DNA of 33,119 bases, taken from Bacteroidota bacterium. GTDB taxonomy: Bacteria > Bacteroidota > Bacteroidia > Chitinophagales > Saprospiraceae. Each line of letters opens with the position of its first letter. The stretch's first letter is position 1. The position numbers and the translations under genes were made by a program. Positions 8,197 through 16,027 of the stretch are shown one piece after another. The notes under the pieces are model-generated. The model had not been told where the DNA came from. It saw only the letters and a program-made list of their open reading frames with translations, and ran no database searches. Location: NCBI GenBank assembly GCA_029561355.1, contig JAKQJD010000290.1:1-33119 (forward strand), read 5' to 3'.

Positions 8197-8994
8197 TTAC
8201 TTCTTGCTTCCAGCCGGGTTCGGGTAAAAATGCGCCTCTTCCCGCGCCCTTCCGAACAACCGGAAACGGAAATACGCCTGAACGCCCACATTGGTCATTC
8301 TGGACTGGCGTTGAATACGGTCGGTCAGGTCCAGTTCGCCGTAACCTTCAATCCCGGCGCTCATATTGCCGCCTTCGCCGAATTCCTTGCCAACGCCTGC
8401 GCGAAGTGTAAACAGGTTGCCTTTCTGCGAACCCAGCGGTTCTTTTGCGCCGAAATACTGTTGCAGGTAGCCGCGTTGCGACTTGTCGCCGATGCTGTTG
8501 ACGATGGTTTTATCGCCGAAACCCTTGTCGTACACGATTTTATACCCGCCCAGGAAGGTCAGGAACATGCCGATGTTGTCGCCGATTGGAAAATCCTTGC
8601 CGAGTCCGAGTGTGCCGCTGTAGGCCATCCGCTCGTAACCTGAAGTAGAACTCATCGCATCCAGAATCAGGAAAGCGGGCCATTTATCGTAAGAGACGTG
8701 CATGGAAAAACCGAAGCGCGGCTGGAGGTAACTGGTGCGCAGTTTGTTGTCCAGCGCATATTTTTCCCAGGTATAGTCGTAGTCGATGCCTTCATCCTCA
8801 AAAGCGCCTTCCACATACTCTTCCACACGCTTGAAATCGGCGTTGAGCACGGTGCTTTGGAAATCGGTATCGTGGTAAAGCCTCGAGCCCCCGACGTTCA
8901 TACCGAGTTTAATATTGAGGCGAGCCGGGAGTTGAGCGGAAAGAATGGAAAAAGTACAGATGAAAAGTGTCCAAACAGTAAAAAATCTGCGCAT
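8197..8994 (-). CDS. Outer-membrane beta-barrel protein, function unknown
   Basis: A 265-aa exported protein. The signal peptide (about 1-21, MRRFFTVWTLFICTFSILSA) is followed by Gln. The body is rich in alternating polar and aromatic strands with Gly turns (RFGFSMHVSYDKWPAF, GTLGLGKDFPIGDNIGMFLTF, VGVQAYFRFRLFGR), as in small outer-membrane barrels of Bacteroidota. I do not recognise a specific family. The open frame could start at 9051, but ATG 8994 is preferred because the signal peptide begins there. It converges on ppk2 and is divergent from the lipoprotein gene at 9251. Confidence 0.75.
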   Translation of the reverse strand: MRRFFTVWTLFICTFSILSAQLPARLNIKLGMNVGGSRLYHDTDFQSTVLNADFKRVEEYVEGAFEDEGIDYDYTWEKYALDNKLRTSYLQPRFGFSMHVSYDKWPAFLILDAMSSTSGYERMAYSGTLGLGKDFPIGDNIGMFLTFLGGYKIVYDKGFGDKTIVNSIGDKSQRGYLQQYFGAKEPLGSQKGNLFTLRAGVGKEFGEGGNMSAGIEGYGELDLTDRIQRQSRMTNVGVQAYFRFRLFGRAREEAHFYPNPAGSKK

Positions 8995-9250
8995 AACAAT
9001 GGTTAAGAAGTGAAGACATGAGAGATTAACCACGGGCAGGTGTATAATCACAGGTCTACCGAAGTCGACTTTGGACGGATTAGTGACGCGAAGTTACTAA
9101 TAAGGATTTGTTATGGAACACTTAAATGTAAGTGAAATTGGAGGTTGGTCGGCAATAAAGCAAAATTCTAAGCTTTTATGACGCAAACCCGACTGAAAAA
9201 CGGGGTAATCAATCCAAAACCTGATCTATCACTTTTCAATCTTTTCAATC
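8995..9250. other. Divergent intergenic region with a 16-bp near-palindrome
   Basis: This 256-bp spacer separates the barrel protein gene from the lipoprotein gene. It must hold both promoters, but no exact TAnnTTTG box is visible. At 9059-9074 the sequence CCGAAGTCGACTTTGG is a palindrome with one mismatch, a possible operator. A 22-codon frame (9113-9181) is present but unsupported. Confidence 0.35.
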
Positions 9251-9658
9251 ATGAAAATCGCTGTTCACAGCCTTTCGGCACTCCTCTTCATCTCCGCACT
9301 TTCATTTGTTTCCTGCAAAAAAGACGATTCCCTCCAGGATCGCCTGGTAGGCACATGGAACTCCAGCCAGGTGAAATCCAGTGGCGCCGATTACTCCGCC
9401 ATCGTTCAATTTAATCTCGACCTGCAGGCTACCCAGGAATTCGATCTGGACGTAGTTACCAACCTGCCACCCGCCGGCTCCAGCACGCAATCTTACAGCG
9501 GCGACTGGAAAGAAGACGAAACCAAGCAAGACCTGATCCTGACGTTCAACAACACGACCAGCACGTACGACATCAGCGAACTCACCGGCACTTCCATGAA
9601 GGCAGAGATCGTGTACGAAGGTACCCGCTACGAAGTGATTTTCGAACGCCAGCAATAG
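9251..9658 (+). CDS. Lipocalin-like lipoprotein, function unknown
   Basis: A 135-aa protein with a lipoprotein signal peptide: MKIAVHSLSALLFISALSFVSC, lipobox FVSC, predicted lipidated Cys at 22 followed by KKDDS. The mature part (RLVGTWNSSQVKSS, YSGDWKEDETKQDLILTF, YEVIFERQ) has the G-T-W start and beta-rich pattern of lipocalin-like lipoproteins common in Bacteroidota. Neither ligand nor partner is evident. An intrinsic terminator lies about 90 bp downstream, so it is probably a single-gene transcript. The ATG follows a run of CTTTTCAAT repeats with no obvious ribosome-binding site. Confidence 0.8.
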   Translation: MKIAVHSLSALLFISALSFVSCKKDDSLQDRLVGTWNSSQVKSSGADYSAIVQFNLDLQATQEFDLDVVTNLPPAGSSTQSYSGDWKEDETKQDLILTFNNTTSTYDISELTGTSMKAEIVYEGTRYEVIFERQQ

Positions 9659-9746
9659 TACGTTCCGCCCCCGTCCGGTACTCAGAAAACCGCCCCCTAC
9701 CCTTCTTTCGCAATTTATTTGCAGCAGGTATGTAAAAAAAAGCCGT

Positions 9747-9782
9747 CGCCCGGTGAACTTTGTGTTCTCCGGGCGTTTTTTT
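9747..9782 (+). terminator. Intrinsic terminator after the lipoprotein gene
   Basis: CGCCCGG (9747-9753) pairs with CCGGGCG (9769-9775) across a 15-nt loop and is followed at once by a T7 tract (9776-9782). An A8 run precedes it. This is the most canonical terminator in the window. Confidence 0.85.
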
Positions 9783-9803
9783 GTCCCGTAAACAAACCCG
9801 AAC

Positions 9804-10205
9804 ATGAATAAAGTACGCGTAGATAAATGGCTGTGGAGCGTTCGCATCTATAAAAGCCGCACCATCGCCACCGATGCCTGCAAAAGTGGCAAGATCAAAG
9901 TGGCCGGCCATGGCGTCAAACCCTCCTATCAAATTACAGAAGGGGATGTTGTTACCGTTAAAAAAGAAGGATTTACGTTCGAATTCCGCGCTGTTCAATT
10001 AATTGAAAAGCGGGTGGGCGCCCCTATCGCCATTACCTGCTACGAAGACATTACGCCCGCAGCAGAAAAAAGCAAATACGAAGCCTGGTTCCTCAATGCT
10101 ACCCCGACCAACGAAAAACGCGAACGCGGCAGCGGGCGGCCTACGAAAAAGGATCGAAGGGATATTGATACGTTGAAAGAGGCGTATGATTGGGACAGTG
10201 AATAA
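9804..10205 (+). CDS. hslR: S4-domain RNA-binding protein, Hsp15-like
   Basis: A 133-aa cytoplasmic protein with an S4 domain at residues 4-60: VRVDKWLWSVRIYKSRTIA, then GKIKVAGHGVKPSYQI and EGDVVTV, the usual S4 pattern. The tail is basic (KRERGSGRPTKKDRR), as in Hsp15, which binds free 50S subunits carrying a stalled nascent chain. Length (133 aa, same as E. coli Hsp15) and domain order support the family. The precise role is inferred from homology only. The stop is directly followed by the TGATGAA repeat element. Confidence 0.85.
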   Translation: MNKVRVDKWLWSVRIYKSRTIATDACKSGKIKVAGHGVKPSYQITEGDVVTVKKEGFTFEFRAVQLIEKRVGAPIAITCYEDITPAAEKSKYEAWFLNATPTNEKRERGSGRPTKKDRRDIDTLKEAYDWDSE

Positions 10206-10374
<169 letters not shown>

Positions 10375-10375
10375 C

Positions 10376-10690
10376 CTACATCAGTCCAAACATCTTCGCA
10401 TACTTCAGCATTTCTCCCGGATTGCTGATTTTCAGTTTGCCGGTCATCATGGCCATCATAGGGTTGAGATCGCCGCTGAGCAGTTTGCGGAAATTATCGG
10501 CGCTGGTGGATACCTTGCAGTTCGGTTCGCCCGTCAGGCCTTCGGTGACGGTCATTTTACCGTTGTCGATCTGCGCGGTAAATTCGCCGGCATCGGCAAT
10601 ATCGAAATGAAAAAGGGTAGAAATACCTTCCACGACTTCCGGTTTTATCTTAGCGGGCAGGGAAAACAGAAATTCTTTTACGTCGAGCAT
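10376..10690 (-). CDS. SCP2 sterol-binding domain protein
   Basis: A 104-aa protein made almost entirely of one SCP2-like lipid-binding domain: IDNGKMTVTEGLTGEPNCKVSTSADNF followed by LLSGDLNPMMAMMTGKLKISNP, where the MMTGKLKI segment is the family hallmark. Such domains bind lipids or fatty acyl chains in a hydrophobic tunnel; the bacterial ligand is unknown. The open frame extends 33 codons upstream, but that part is translated repeat sequence, so ATG 10690 is chosen. It converges on hslR. Confidence 0.85.
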   Translation of the reverse strand: MLDVKEFLFSLPAKIKPEVVEGISTLFHFDIADAGEFTAQIDNGKMTVTEGLTGEPNCKVSTSADNFRKLLSGDLNPMMAMMTGKLKISNPGEMLKYAKMFGLM

Positions 10691-10692
10691 TT

Positions 10693-10814
10693 TTGTGAAT
10701 TGTGAGTTGTCAGATGTGAGTTGTGAGTTGTCAGTTGTGAATGGTGAGTTGTGAGTGGCTTTGGTAAGCGTGAGTGGTTGTGTACTCACAACTCACCATT
10801 CACAACTCACAATT
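10693..10814. repeat. GTTGTGA heptamer inverted-repeat element
   Basis: The left side carries about eight GTTGTGA/GTTGTCA/ATGGTGA heptamers (10693-10756), and the right side the complement (10784-10814). The innermost 24 nt of each arm (10733-10756 and 10784-10807) are perfectly complementary around a 27-nt loop. Unusually, it sits between divergent genes (SCP2 and GDPD), just upstream of the GDPD promoter. Confidence 0.9.
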
Positions 10815-10839
10815 AACGTTCGCTTAAATTGGAGCGCCT

Positions 10840-10847
10840 TAGATTTG
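10840..10847 (+). promoter_or_regulatory. Probable -7 box (TAGATTTG) for the GDPD gene
   Basis: TAGATTTG matches TAnnTTTG and ends 26 nt before ATG 10874. It lies downstream of the alternative frame start at 10829, so it decides in favour of the later start. No clear -33 element is visible. Confidence 0.45.
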
Positions 10848-10873
10848 CCAAAGGTAAATCAGTACGGCAAATT

Positions 10874-11785
10874 ATGAAGACAACATCGTTTCTTTGGATC
10901 ATGTTCAGCCTCCCGTTTTTTCTTTCATTTGACCCTGGGTCCAAAAACCCGGTGGAGGCGCCGCCCGGTTTCGACTGGCAGGGCCACCGCGGCTGCCGGG
11001 GCCTGATGCCGGAGAACAGCATTCCGGCGTTCGTGCATGCGCTCGATTTCCCGGAAGTGACTACGCTCGAACTGGATGTGGCGGTTTCCAGGGATAAACA
11101 ATTGATTGTCAGTCACGAACCGTGGTTCAATCCTGCTATTTGTCACAAACCCGGCGGCGATTCCATTACTTCCCGTGAAGCGGAAAATCTGCTCATTTAT
11201 CAAATGACCGCTGCCGAAATTCAGGGCTTTGATTGCGGCAGTTATGGCAATGCAAGATTCCCGCAACAACAAAAAACGAAGACTTACAAGCCTGTGTTGC
11301 GGGAAGTAGTCGAAGCTGTTCGCGCGCACCCTTCCGGTCGCGGTAAAAACATCCGCTGGAATATCGAGATCAAATCGCAGCCCGAATGGGACGGCGTCCG
11401 CCACCCGCCCGTGGAAGAATTTGCACGCCTGGTTATTGCCGAACTCAAAACGCTGGGTATCGATCAATTGTGCACCGTTCAGTCCTTCGACAAACGCGCC
11501 TTGCGCGCCATGCACCAACAGGCGCCGGAAATCCGCCTGGCGCTGCTGATCGAAAACATTCTGGGTTTCGATTCGAATATCCGGGAACTGGGCTTTACAC
11601 CCCAGATTTACAGCCCTTATTACCAGTTGGTTACTAAAAAACTGGTGCGAAAGTGCCACAACAAAAACATCCAACTGGTGCCATGGACGGTAAACGACGT
11701 GGCTTCTATGCGCGGCCTGATTCGCCTGGGTGTCGACGGGATTATCACGGACTATCCGAATATGATTGCTTCAGTGGGGAAGTAA
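10874..11785 (+). CDS. Glycerophosphodiester phosphodiesterase family protein
   Basis: A 303-aa exported GDPD that should hydrolyse glycerophosphodiesters to glycerol-3-phosphate and an alcohol. A hydrophobic N-terminus (MKTTSFLWIMFSLPFFLSF) looks like a signal peptide or anchor. The catalytic signature is complete: GHRGCRGLMPENS gives H38, R39 and E47; LELDVAV gives E66 and D68; VSHEPWF gives the second catalytic His, H81. The C-terminal LVPWTVNDVASMRGLIRLGVDGIITDYP is the typical end of the TIM barrel. The start at 10874 is supported by the signal peptide and by the promoter box at 10840. A degenerate CACAA element follows the stop. Confidence 0.9.
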   Translation: MKTTSFLWIMFSLPFFLSFDPGSKNPVEAPPGFDWQGHRGCRGLMPENSIPAFVHALDFPEVTTLELDVAVSRDKQLIVSHEPWFNPAICHKPGGDSITSREAENLLIYQMTAAEIQGFDCGSYGNARFPQQQKTKTYKPVLREVVEAVRAHPSGRGKNIRWNIEIKSQPEWDGVRHPPVEEFARLVIAELKTLGIDQLCTVQSFDKRALRAMHQQAPEIRLALLIENILGFDSNIRELGFTPQIYSPYYQLVTKKLVRKCHNKNIQLVPWTVNDVASMRGLIRLGVDGIITDYPNMIASVGK

Positions 11786-11790
11786 CCTCT

Positions 11791-11887
11791 AACCACAAGG
11801 ACCACAAAGTTTTTTTTCACAAAGTTCACAAAACGATGGCGTACAAGGCATTGTGAACTTTGTGTAACCCTTGTGCACCTGGTGGTT
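11791..11887. repeat. CACAAGG-type inverted-repeat element, degenerate copy
   Basis: AACCACAAGG at the left end and CTGGTGGTT at the right end frame an imperfect hairpin. The inner 14 nt (11818-11831 and 11851-11864) are perfectly complementary. It has the same layout as the elements at 13173 and 27580 but with more mismatches and a T8 tract. It lies between two plus-strand genes. Confidence 0.85.
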
Positions 11888-11909
11888 AAAAAAACCGGCT
11901 ACCTCACTG

Positions 11910-11917
11910 TACTTTCG
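11910..11917 (+). promoter_or_regulatory. Possible -7 box (TACTTTCG) directly before the reductase gene
   Basis: TACTTTCG differs from TAnnTTTG at one base and ends only 5 nt before ATG 11923. If used, transcription would begin at or next to the start codon, giving a leaderless message. Confidence 0.3.
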
Positions 11918-11922
11918 CCGCC

Positions 11923-13164
11923 ATGATTACCGACCGCATTCAGACAGACCTGCTCATCGTCGGCGCAGGGCCGGCAGGCGCTACCACCTCTCTTTTCCTG
12001 GCAAAAATGGGCATTCCGCATACCATCGTGGATGCTGCGGCTTTTCCGCGCGACAAAGTGTGCGGCGACGGGCTCGATCTCAAGGTCTTCCGTGTGCTGC
12101 AACACCTCGACCCGAACATCACCGCTTCGGAAGTTTTTGATCATCAGGAGTTTCTGCAATCCTGGGGCGCTCGTATCATCACCCCGAATGGCCGGGTCAC
12201 GGATTTTGTACAACCCGAGCCGCCGGAAGGCGCTCCATTGCGCTCGGTGCTCTGGACCTCCAAACGCCTGCATTTCGACCAGTTTCTGATAAAAAAACTG
12301 GACCGGCGTTTCGCAAATTTTCTCCCTGAAACAAAAGTGGAAAAAATAGAACGCGACGGCAAGCGCTGGCGCGTGCAGGCACGAAAATCCGACGGCACCA
12401 TGCTGGAAATCGATACGCCGCTCCTGATCGGCGCCGACGGCGATCATTCCGTAGTGTTGCGCAGCATCGGAGGTCGCAGCATCGAGCGGCGTCATTATGC
12501 GGGCACCCTGCGCCAATACTGGAAGGGTGTGAGCGGTTTGCACCCCAAGAATCTGATCGAAGTGTACCTTCCGAAAGGGCTGCCGCTTTCCTATTTCTAT
12601 ATTTTCCCGCTTCCCAACGGCGAAGCGAATGTTGGCTACGGCATGGTGAGCGAACTCATTGCCAAATACAAATACAACCTGCGCGACCTGTTCAAAAAAA
12701 TCCTGACGGAAGACCCGAACATGGCCCCACGGTTCCGGGATGCCCAGCCGCTCGAAGAGCCCATCGGCTGGGGCATTCCGCTGGCTTCGCGGCGGAGAAA
12801 GAATTTTGGCGACGGATATTTACTCACGGGCGACGCGGCATCACTTGTATGCCCGACCAGCGGCGAAGGCATCGGGACAGGTATGGTTTCAGGGTATATT
12901 GCCGCACATTTTGCACAGAAAGCGCTGAATAACAAGCAGTTCGATGCGGAGGTTTTTAAAAATTACGACCGGGAGGTTTATCGAAGGCTGGAAGGAGAGA
13001 TTCGGGTATTCCAAAACCTGATGCGTTTTCAGCCCTGGCGCATGTACGATTGGGGACTCAACCTGATCGCGCCGCAACCGTATTTGCAACGGGCATTTAA
13101 AAACCTGCACTCAGGCTGGCTGGAAACGGCTTTCGAAAAAAAGATCGAGGTCAATCTGGATTGA
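11923..13164 (+). CDS. FAD-dependent oxidoreductase, geranylgeranyl reductase family
   Basis: A 413-aa flavoprotein. The N-terminal dinucleotide-binding motif is DLLIVGAGPAGATTSLFL (about residues 9-26), followed by FPRDKVCGDGL, the PxxKxCG-G signature of the geranylgeranyl-reductase/menaquinone-type reductase group. The second FAD motif is YLLTGDAASLVCPTSGEGIG (about 304-323). Family members reduce isoprenoid double bonds or oxidise small molecules; the substrate cannot be inferred here because no isoprenoid gene is nearby. ATG 11923 is the first start after the CACAA element. The gene converges on pyrB, with the second CACAA element between them. Confidence 0.88.
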   Translation: MITDRIQTDLLIVGAGPAGATTSLFLAKMGIPHTIVDAAAFPRDKVCGDGLDLKVFRVLQHLDPNITASEVFDHQEFLQSWGARIITPNGRVTDFVQPEPPEGAPLRSVLWTSKRLHFDQFLIKKLDRRFANFLPETKVEKIERDGKRWRVQARKSDGTMLEIDTPLLIGADGDHSVVLRSIGGRSIERRHYAGTLRQYWKGVSGLHPKNLIEVYLPKGLPLSYFYIFPLPNGEANVGYGMVSELIAKYKYNLRDLFKKILTEDPNMAPRFRDAQPLEEPIGWGIPLASRRRKNFGDGYLLTGDAASLVCPTSGEGIGTGMVSGYIAAHFAQKALNNKQFDAEVFKNYDREVYRRLEGEIRVFQNLMRFQPWRMYDWGLNLIAPQPYLQRAFKNLHSGWLETAFEKKIEVNLD

Positions 13165-13172
13165 AGGAAATA

Positions 13173-13274
13173 TTTAACCACAAGGGACACAAAGGGTTTT
13201 CACAAGGTGCACAATAGGGGTGTGCCGTCACCTTGTGCACCTTGTGAAAACCCTTTGTGTCCCTTGTGGTTAAA
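13173..13274. repeat. CACAAGG-type inverted repeat with perfect 42-nt arms
   Basis: Bases 13173-13214 are exactly complementary to 13233-13274, with an 18-nt loop. The arm begins TTTAACCACAAGGGACAC and contains four CACAA units. A7 and another CCTTGTGGTTA fragment follow. It lies between convergent ends of the flavoprotein gene and pyrB. Confidence 0.95.
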
Positions 13275-13296
13275 AAAATGCCTTGTGGTTAGATTT

Positions 13297-14223
13297 TCAA
13301 TATTGCGCCGCCAGCAAATACAGCACTGCCATCCGGATTGCCACCCCGTTTTCCACCTGTTGCAGAATAATGCTGTGCGGGCTATCGGCCACGTCGGACG
13401 TGATCTCCACGCCGCGGTTGATCGGGCCCGGGTGCATGATGACGATTTCGCGGTCGAGCGATTCCAGCATTTGCCGGTTGATACCGAAATACTGGTGGTA
13501 TTCGCGCAGGCTGGGGAAATACTTGATGTCCTGGCGCTCCAGTTGGATGCGCAGCACGTTGGCCACGTCGCACCAGCGGAGCGTTTCCTGTACATCGTGC
13601 GAGATTTCGACGCCCAATTCGGCATAGTGCTTGGGAATCAGCGTCGGAGGGCCGCAAACGCGCACTTTGGCGCCCAGTTTCAGCAGGCAGAATACATTGC
13701 TGAGTGCCACGCGGCTGTGCAAAATATCGCCGATGATGGCGATTTTTTTCCCTGTCACGTCGCCGAGTTTTTCCCGGATCGAAAAAGCGTCGAGCAGGGC
13801 CTGCGTAGGGTGTTCGTGGGTGCCGTCGCCGGCGTTGATAATGTTGGCGGGTATACGTGACGACAAGTATACGCAAGCGCCCGGTGCAGGGTGCCGCATC
13901 ACCACCATATCCACTTTCATGGACAGGATATTGTTCACCGTATCGAGCAGTGTTTCACCTTTGCTGACGCTGGAAGAAGATGCCGTAAAATTGACGATAT
14001 CGGCGCTCAGGCGGCGTTCGGCCAGTTCGAACGAAACACGGGTACGGGTACTGCTTTCAAAAAACAGGTTGGCAACAGTTATGTCCCGCAGGCTGGGGAC
14101 CTTTTTTATCGGACGGTTGATGACTTCCTTGAAATTATCGGCCGTTTCAAAGATCAGGCGGATGTCATCTTCCGTGATGTTCTTGATACCGATCAGGTGC
14201 CGTGTGCTGAGTCCTTTTGCCAT
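13297..14223 (-). CDS. pyrB: Aspartate carbamoyltransferase catalytic subunit
   Basis: A 308-aa enzyme condensing carbamoyl phosphate with aspartate in the second step of UMP synthesis. Carbamoyl-phosphate-binding motifs are FFESSTRTRVSFE (about 54-66) and HPTQALLDAFSI (about 138-149). The C-terminal domain has MHPGPINRGVEI. Length matches the family (300-310 aa). Its ATG overlaps the TGA of pyrR by one base (TGATG), so the two are translated in a coupled way. No regulatory subunit gene (pyrI) is present, so it should be the unregulated trimeric type. Confidence 0.97.
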   Translation of the reverse strand: MAKGLSTRHLIGIKNITEDDIRLIFETADNFKEVINRPIKKVPSLRDITVANLFFESSTRTRVSFELAERRLSADIVNFTASSSSVSKGETLLDTVNNILSMKVDMVVMRHPAPGACVYLSSRIPANIINAGDGTHEHPTQALLDAFSIREKLGDVTGKKIAIIGDILHSRVALSNVFCLLKLGAKVRVCGPPTLIPKHYAELGVEISHDVQETLRWCDVANVLRIQLERQDIKYFPSLREYHQYFGINRQMLESLDREIVIMHPGPINRGVEITSDVADSPHSIILQQVENGVAIRMAVLYLLAAQY

Positions 14224-14771
14224 CAGGGTTTTTTATCGAATAATAAAATTTCATCCTCACCGTGCGTCTCTTCCCAGCGCACTTTTACATACGCTTCGTC
14301 GAGTGCGTCGACGGCAATACCGAAGTAATCGGGCTGAATGGGCAGGTGCCGGTTGAAACGCCGGTCGACGAGCACCAGCAGTTCTACTGCGCCCGGCCGG
14401 CCATAATGTTGCAAGGCTGCCAGCGCCGCTGAAATGGTGCGCCCGGTGTACAAAACGTCGTCGATCAGCAGCACCTTTTTATTGGCAACGATAAAATTGA
14501 TATCGTTGGGATGGGGCGTGAGCGGTCCGTCGGACAGCCTGAAATCGTCGCGGTAAAAGGTAATATCGAGTTTTCCGTAATCGATCGGTTTGTCGCCGAT
14601 GAGTTCCTGCAGGCGTTTGGTAATGCGGTCGGCCAGTGCGATGCCGCGCGGCTGGATCGCGATGATGCAGGCATTGGAGAAATCGCCCCAGTCCTCCAGC
14701 AACTGATGACAGAGCCGCTCGATGGTGAGAGCGAATCGTTCGCGTGTCAGGAGCGTTTTTCCGGTTTGCAT
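14223..14771 (-). CDS. pyrR: PyrR bifunctional regulator / uracil phosphoribosyltransferase
   Basis: A 182-aa PRTase-fold protein. The PRPP-binding loop is VLLIDDVLYTGRTISAAL (about 99-116), and the N-terminal part has CIIAIQPRGIALADRI, both typical of PyrR. In Firmicutes PyrR attenuates pyr mRNA by binding RNA; in Bacteroidota the RNA-binding role is less certain and it may act mainly as a uracil PRTase. No attenuator hairpin is seen here: the ATG lies only 5 nt from a TACATTTG box. It is the first gene of a pyrR-pyrB unit, overlapping pyrB by one base. Confidence 0.93.
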   Translation of the reverse strand: MQTGKTLLTRERFALTIERLCHQLLEDWGDFSNACIIAIQPRGIALADRITKRLQELIGDKPIDYGKLDITFYRDDFRLSDGPLTPHPNDINFIVANKKVLLIDDVLYTGRTISAALAALQHYGRPGAVELLVLVDRRFNRHLPIQPDYFGIAVDALDEAYVKVRWEETHGEDEILLFDKKP

Positions 14772-14776
14772 GGCGG

Positions 14777-14784
14777 CAAATGTA
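14777..14784 (-). promoter_or_regulatory. Probable -7 box (TACATTTG) for pyrRB
   Basis: On the minus strand TACATTTG matches TAnnTTTG exactly and ends 5 nt before the pyrR ATG. This predicts a leaderless or nearly leaderless pyrR-pyrB message and leaves no room for a PyrR attenuator. No -33 TTG is visible. Confidence 0.5.
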
Positions 14785-14788
14785 AGGC

Positions 14789-14808
14789 GTGTTTGGTGTT
14801 TGGTGTTT
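14789..14808. repeat. GTGTTTG heptamer tandem repeat, half-element
   Basis: Three GTGTTTG-like heptamers fill the gap between pyrR and the Rieske gene and run into the Rieske TAA stop (14807-14809). The unit resembles the one in the inverted repeat at 15926-16022, on the other side of the Rieske gene. Confidence 0.65.
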
Positions 14809-15904
14809 AGTTTTTTGGCTGAACTCTTAAAGAATCAGCCAGCAATCGGTGAAAATGATGCACGCCCTGTTCCTGCCGCGGCGAAAAACGCCCGTGTTTG
14901 TAAAAACGGGAACGTGTACCCACCTGCACCTGTTCCACCACGGCTTCATCCTCGCGCTCCACCAGGTCCAGATCGGCGCCTGCGCCGGTTCCCAGTTTTT
15001 CTTCTTTCCAGACGTATGCCCGGAAACTGACTTTGGTGAGGTTGTGCTGCAAAGGGCGTACAATGTTCAGCGACAAGCCCCAGGGATAAAAATTGAACAT
15101 GATGTTCGGGTACAACCAGAAATAGTAACCCGCGATAGCCTGGCCGTAATCCTCGTGGCCTTCCGGCAGGTCGAACACTTCTTCGCCACCTTTGGCAACG
15201 CCGATTTGCACATTGCTCCATCGCGACACCTCGGTGCGGTATGCGCCCCAGTCGAGCGCCTCAGCCAATGCTTTGTGTACGAATGGAATATGAAATCCTT
15301 CCAGGTAATTGTCGCAATACAAGGCCCAGTTGGCATGCACGAGGTAGTCGCGCGAACGGGCGGGTCGGAAACGGAATTGCTCCACCGGCAGGAAACCGAT
15401 TTTTCGTTCCATATCGGCCACCCAATCAGTAAACGGGCAGGCAGGATCGAGCGAAGTAAAAGCGAATTGCCGCCATTGGTGTACCGGCAATTGCACCAGA
15501 TTATCGTCGGCACAGGGAAAGTTTTCCATATCATGCGTTTCAGGCATAGCAGCGAACGTGCCATCCAGGTGAAACCGCCGGCCGTGGTAACTGCAAATGA
15601 TGCCGCGCTCCAGTTTACCCGGATGCTCGACCAGGATTTTGCCCCGGTGTGTGCATACGTTGGACATGCATTGCAACTTCTGCTGCGCATCCTTCAACAG
15701 CAGTAAAGGCTCCTCGATCAATCCGTCCATGAACTGGAACGGCAGGGCATCGTGCGGCAGTTTCACCGTTTCTTCGGCGCCCACGATCATTTGCCACGAG
15801 CGTGCAAAAACAGATTCCCGGCAGGTATCGAACACCCGCGGATCGTTGTAGAATGTGCCCGGCAGCGTAGCGGCTTTGCGGATATCCGGCTCTATTTTGT
15901 ACAT
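14807..15904 (-). CDS. Rieske-type aromatic ring-hydroxylating oxygenase, alpha subunit
   Basis: A 365-aa oxygenase subunit. The Rieske [2Fe-2S] ligands are in CTHRGK (C84, H86) and CSYHGRRF (C104, H107). The mononuclear iron site is in DNYLEGFHIPFVH (H205, H210), with an acidic ligand expected in the later helix around EREDEAVVEQVQ. It resembles the choline monooxygenase/aromatic-ring dioxygenase superfamily. No ferredoxin, reductase or beta subunit is nearby, so the electron donor is elsewhere and the substrate unknown. The open frame extends 38 codons upstream to 16018, but that stretch is translated repeat sequence, so ATG 15904 (MYKIEPD) is chosen. Confidence 0.88.
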   Translation of the reverse strand: MYKIEPDIRKAATLPGTFYNDPRVFDTCRESVFARSWQMIVGAEETVKLPHDALPFQFMDGLIEEPLLLLKDAQQKLQCMSNVCTHRGKILVEHPGKLERGIICSYHGRRFHLDGTFAAMPETHDMENFPCADDNLVQLPVHQWRQFAFTSLDPACPFTDWVADMERKIGFLPVEQFRFRPARSRDYLVHANWALYCDNYLEGFHIPFVHKALAEALDWGAYRTEVSRWSNVQIGVAKGGEEVFDLPEGHEDYGQAIAGYYFWLYPNIMFNFYPWGLSLNIVRPLQHNLTKVSFRAYVWKEEKLGTGAGADLDLVEREDEAVVEQVQVGTRSRFYKHGRFSPRQEQGVHHFHRLLADSLRVQPKN

Positions 15905-15925
15905 GTATATCGTATTTAGTGTTTC

Positions 15926-16022
15926 GTGTTTGGGGTGTGGTGTTTGGGGGTGCATTGCTCCCGGATTTTGAGAAATACCAGGCGCAACACACCCCAAACA
16001 CCCAACACCACACCCCAAACAC
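15926..16022. repeat. GTGTTTGGGG-type inverted-repeat element
   Basis: GTGTTTGGGGTGTGGTGTT at 15926-15944 is exactly complementary to 16004-16022. Further partly paired GTGTTTGGGG units lie inside, and the centre contains CCCGGATTTTGAGAAATACC. It sits between the ggt stop and the Rieske start, both on the minus strand, and generates the false N-terminal extension of the Rieske frame. Confidence 0.88.
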
Positions 16023-16027
16023 CCTCC

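Noticed and set aside
9113..9181. 22-codon frame in the 8995-9250 gap
   Set aside because: No hydrophobic segment, motif or promoter supports it, and it is short enough to arise by chance.
10691..10789. N-terminal extension of the SCP2 frame
   Set aside because: The extra 33 residues are translated GTTGTGA repeat (runs of Thr/Asn/Ser) and are not part of the domain.
13233..13280. Intrinsic terminator at the CACAAGG palindrome
   Set aside because: The stem is strong, but the run that follows on the plus strand is A7, not T, so it is not a canonical terminator for the flavoprotein gene.
15905..16018. N-terminal extension of the Rieske frame
   Set aside because: It consists of the GTGTTTGGGG repeat; the natural start MYKIEPD lies at 15904.
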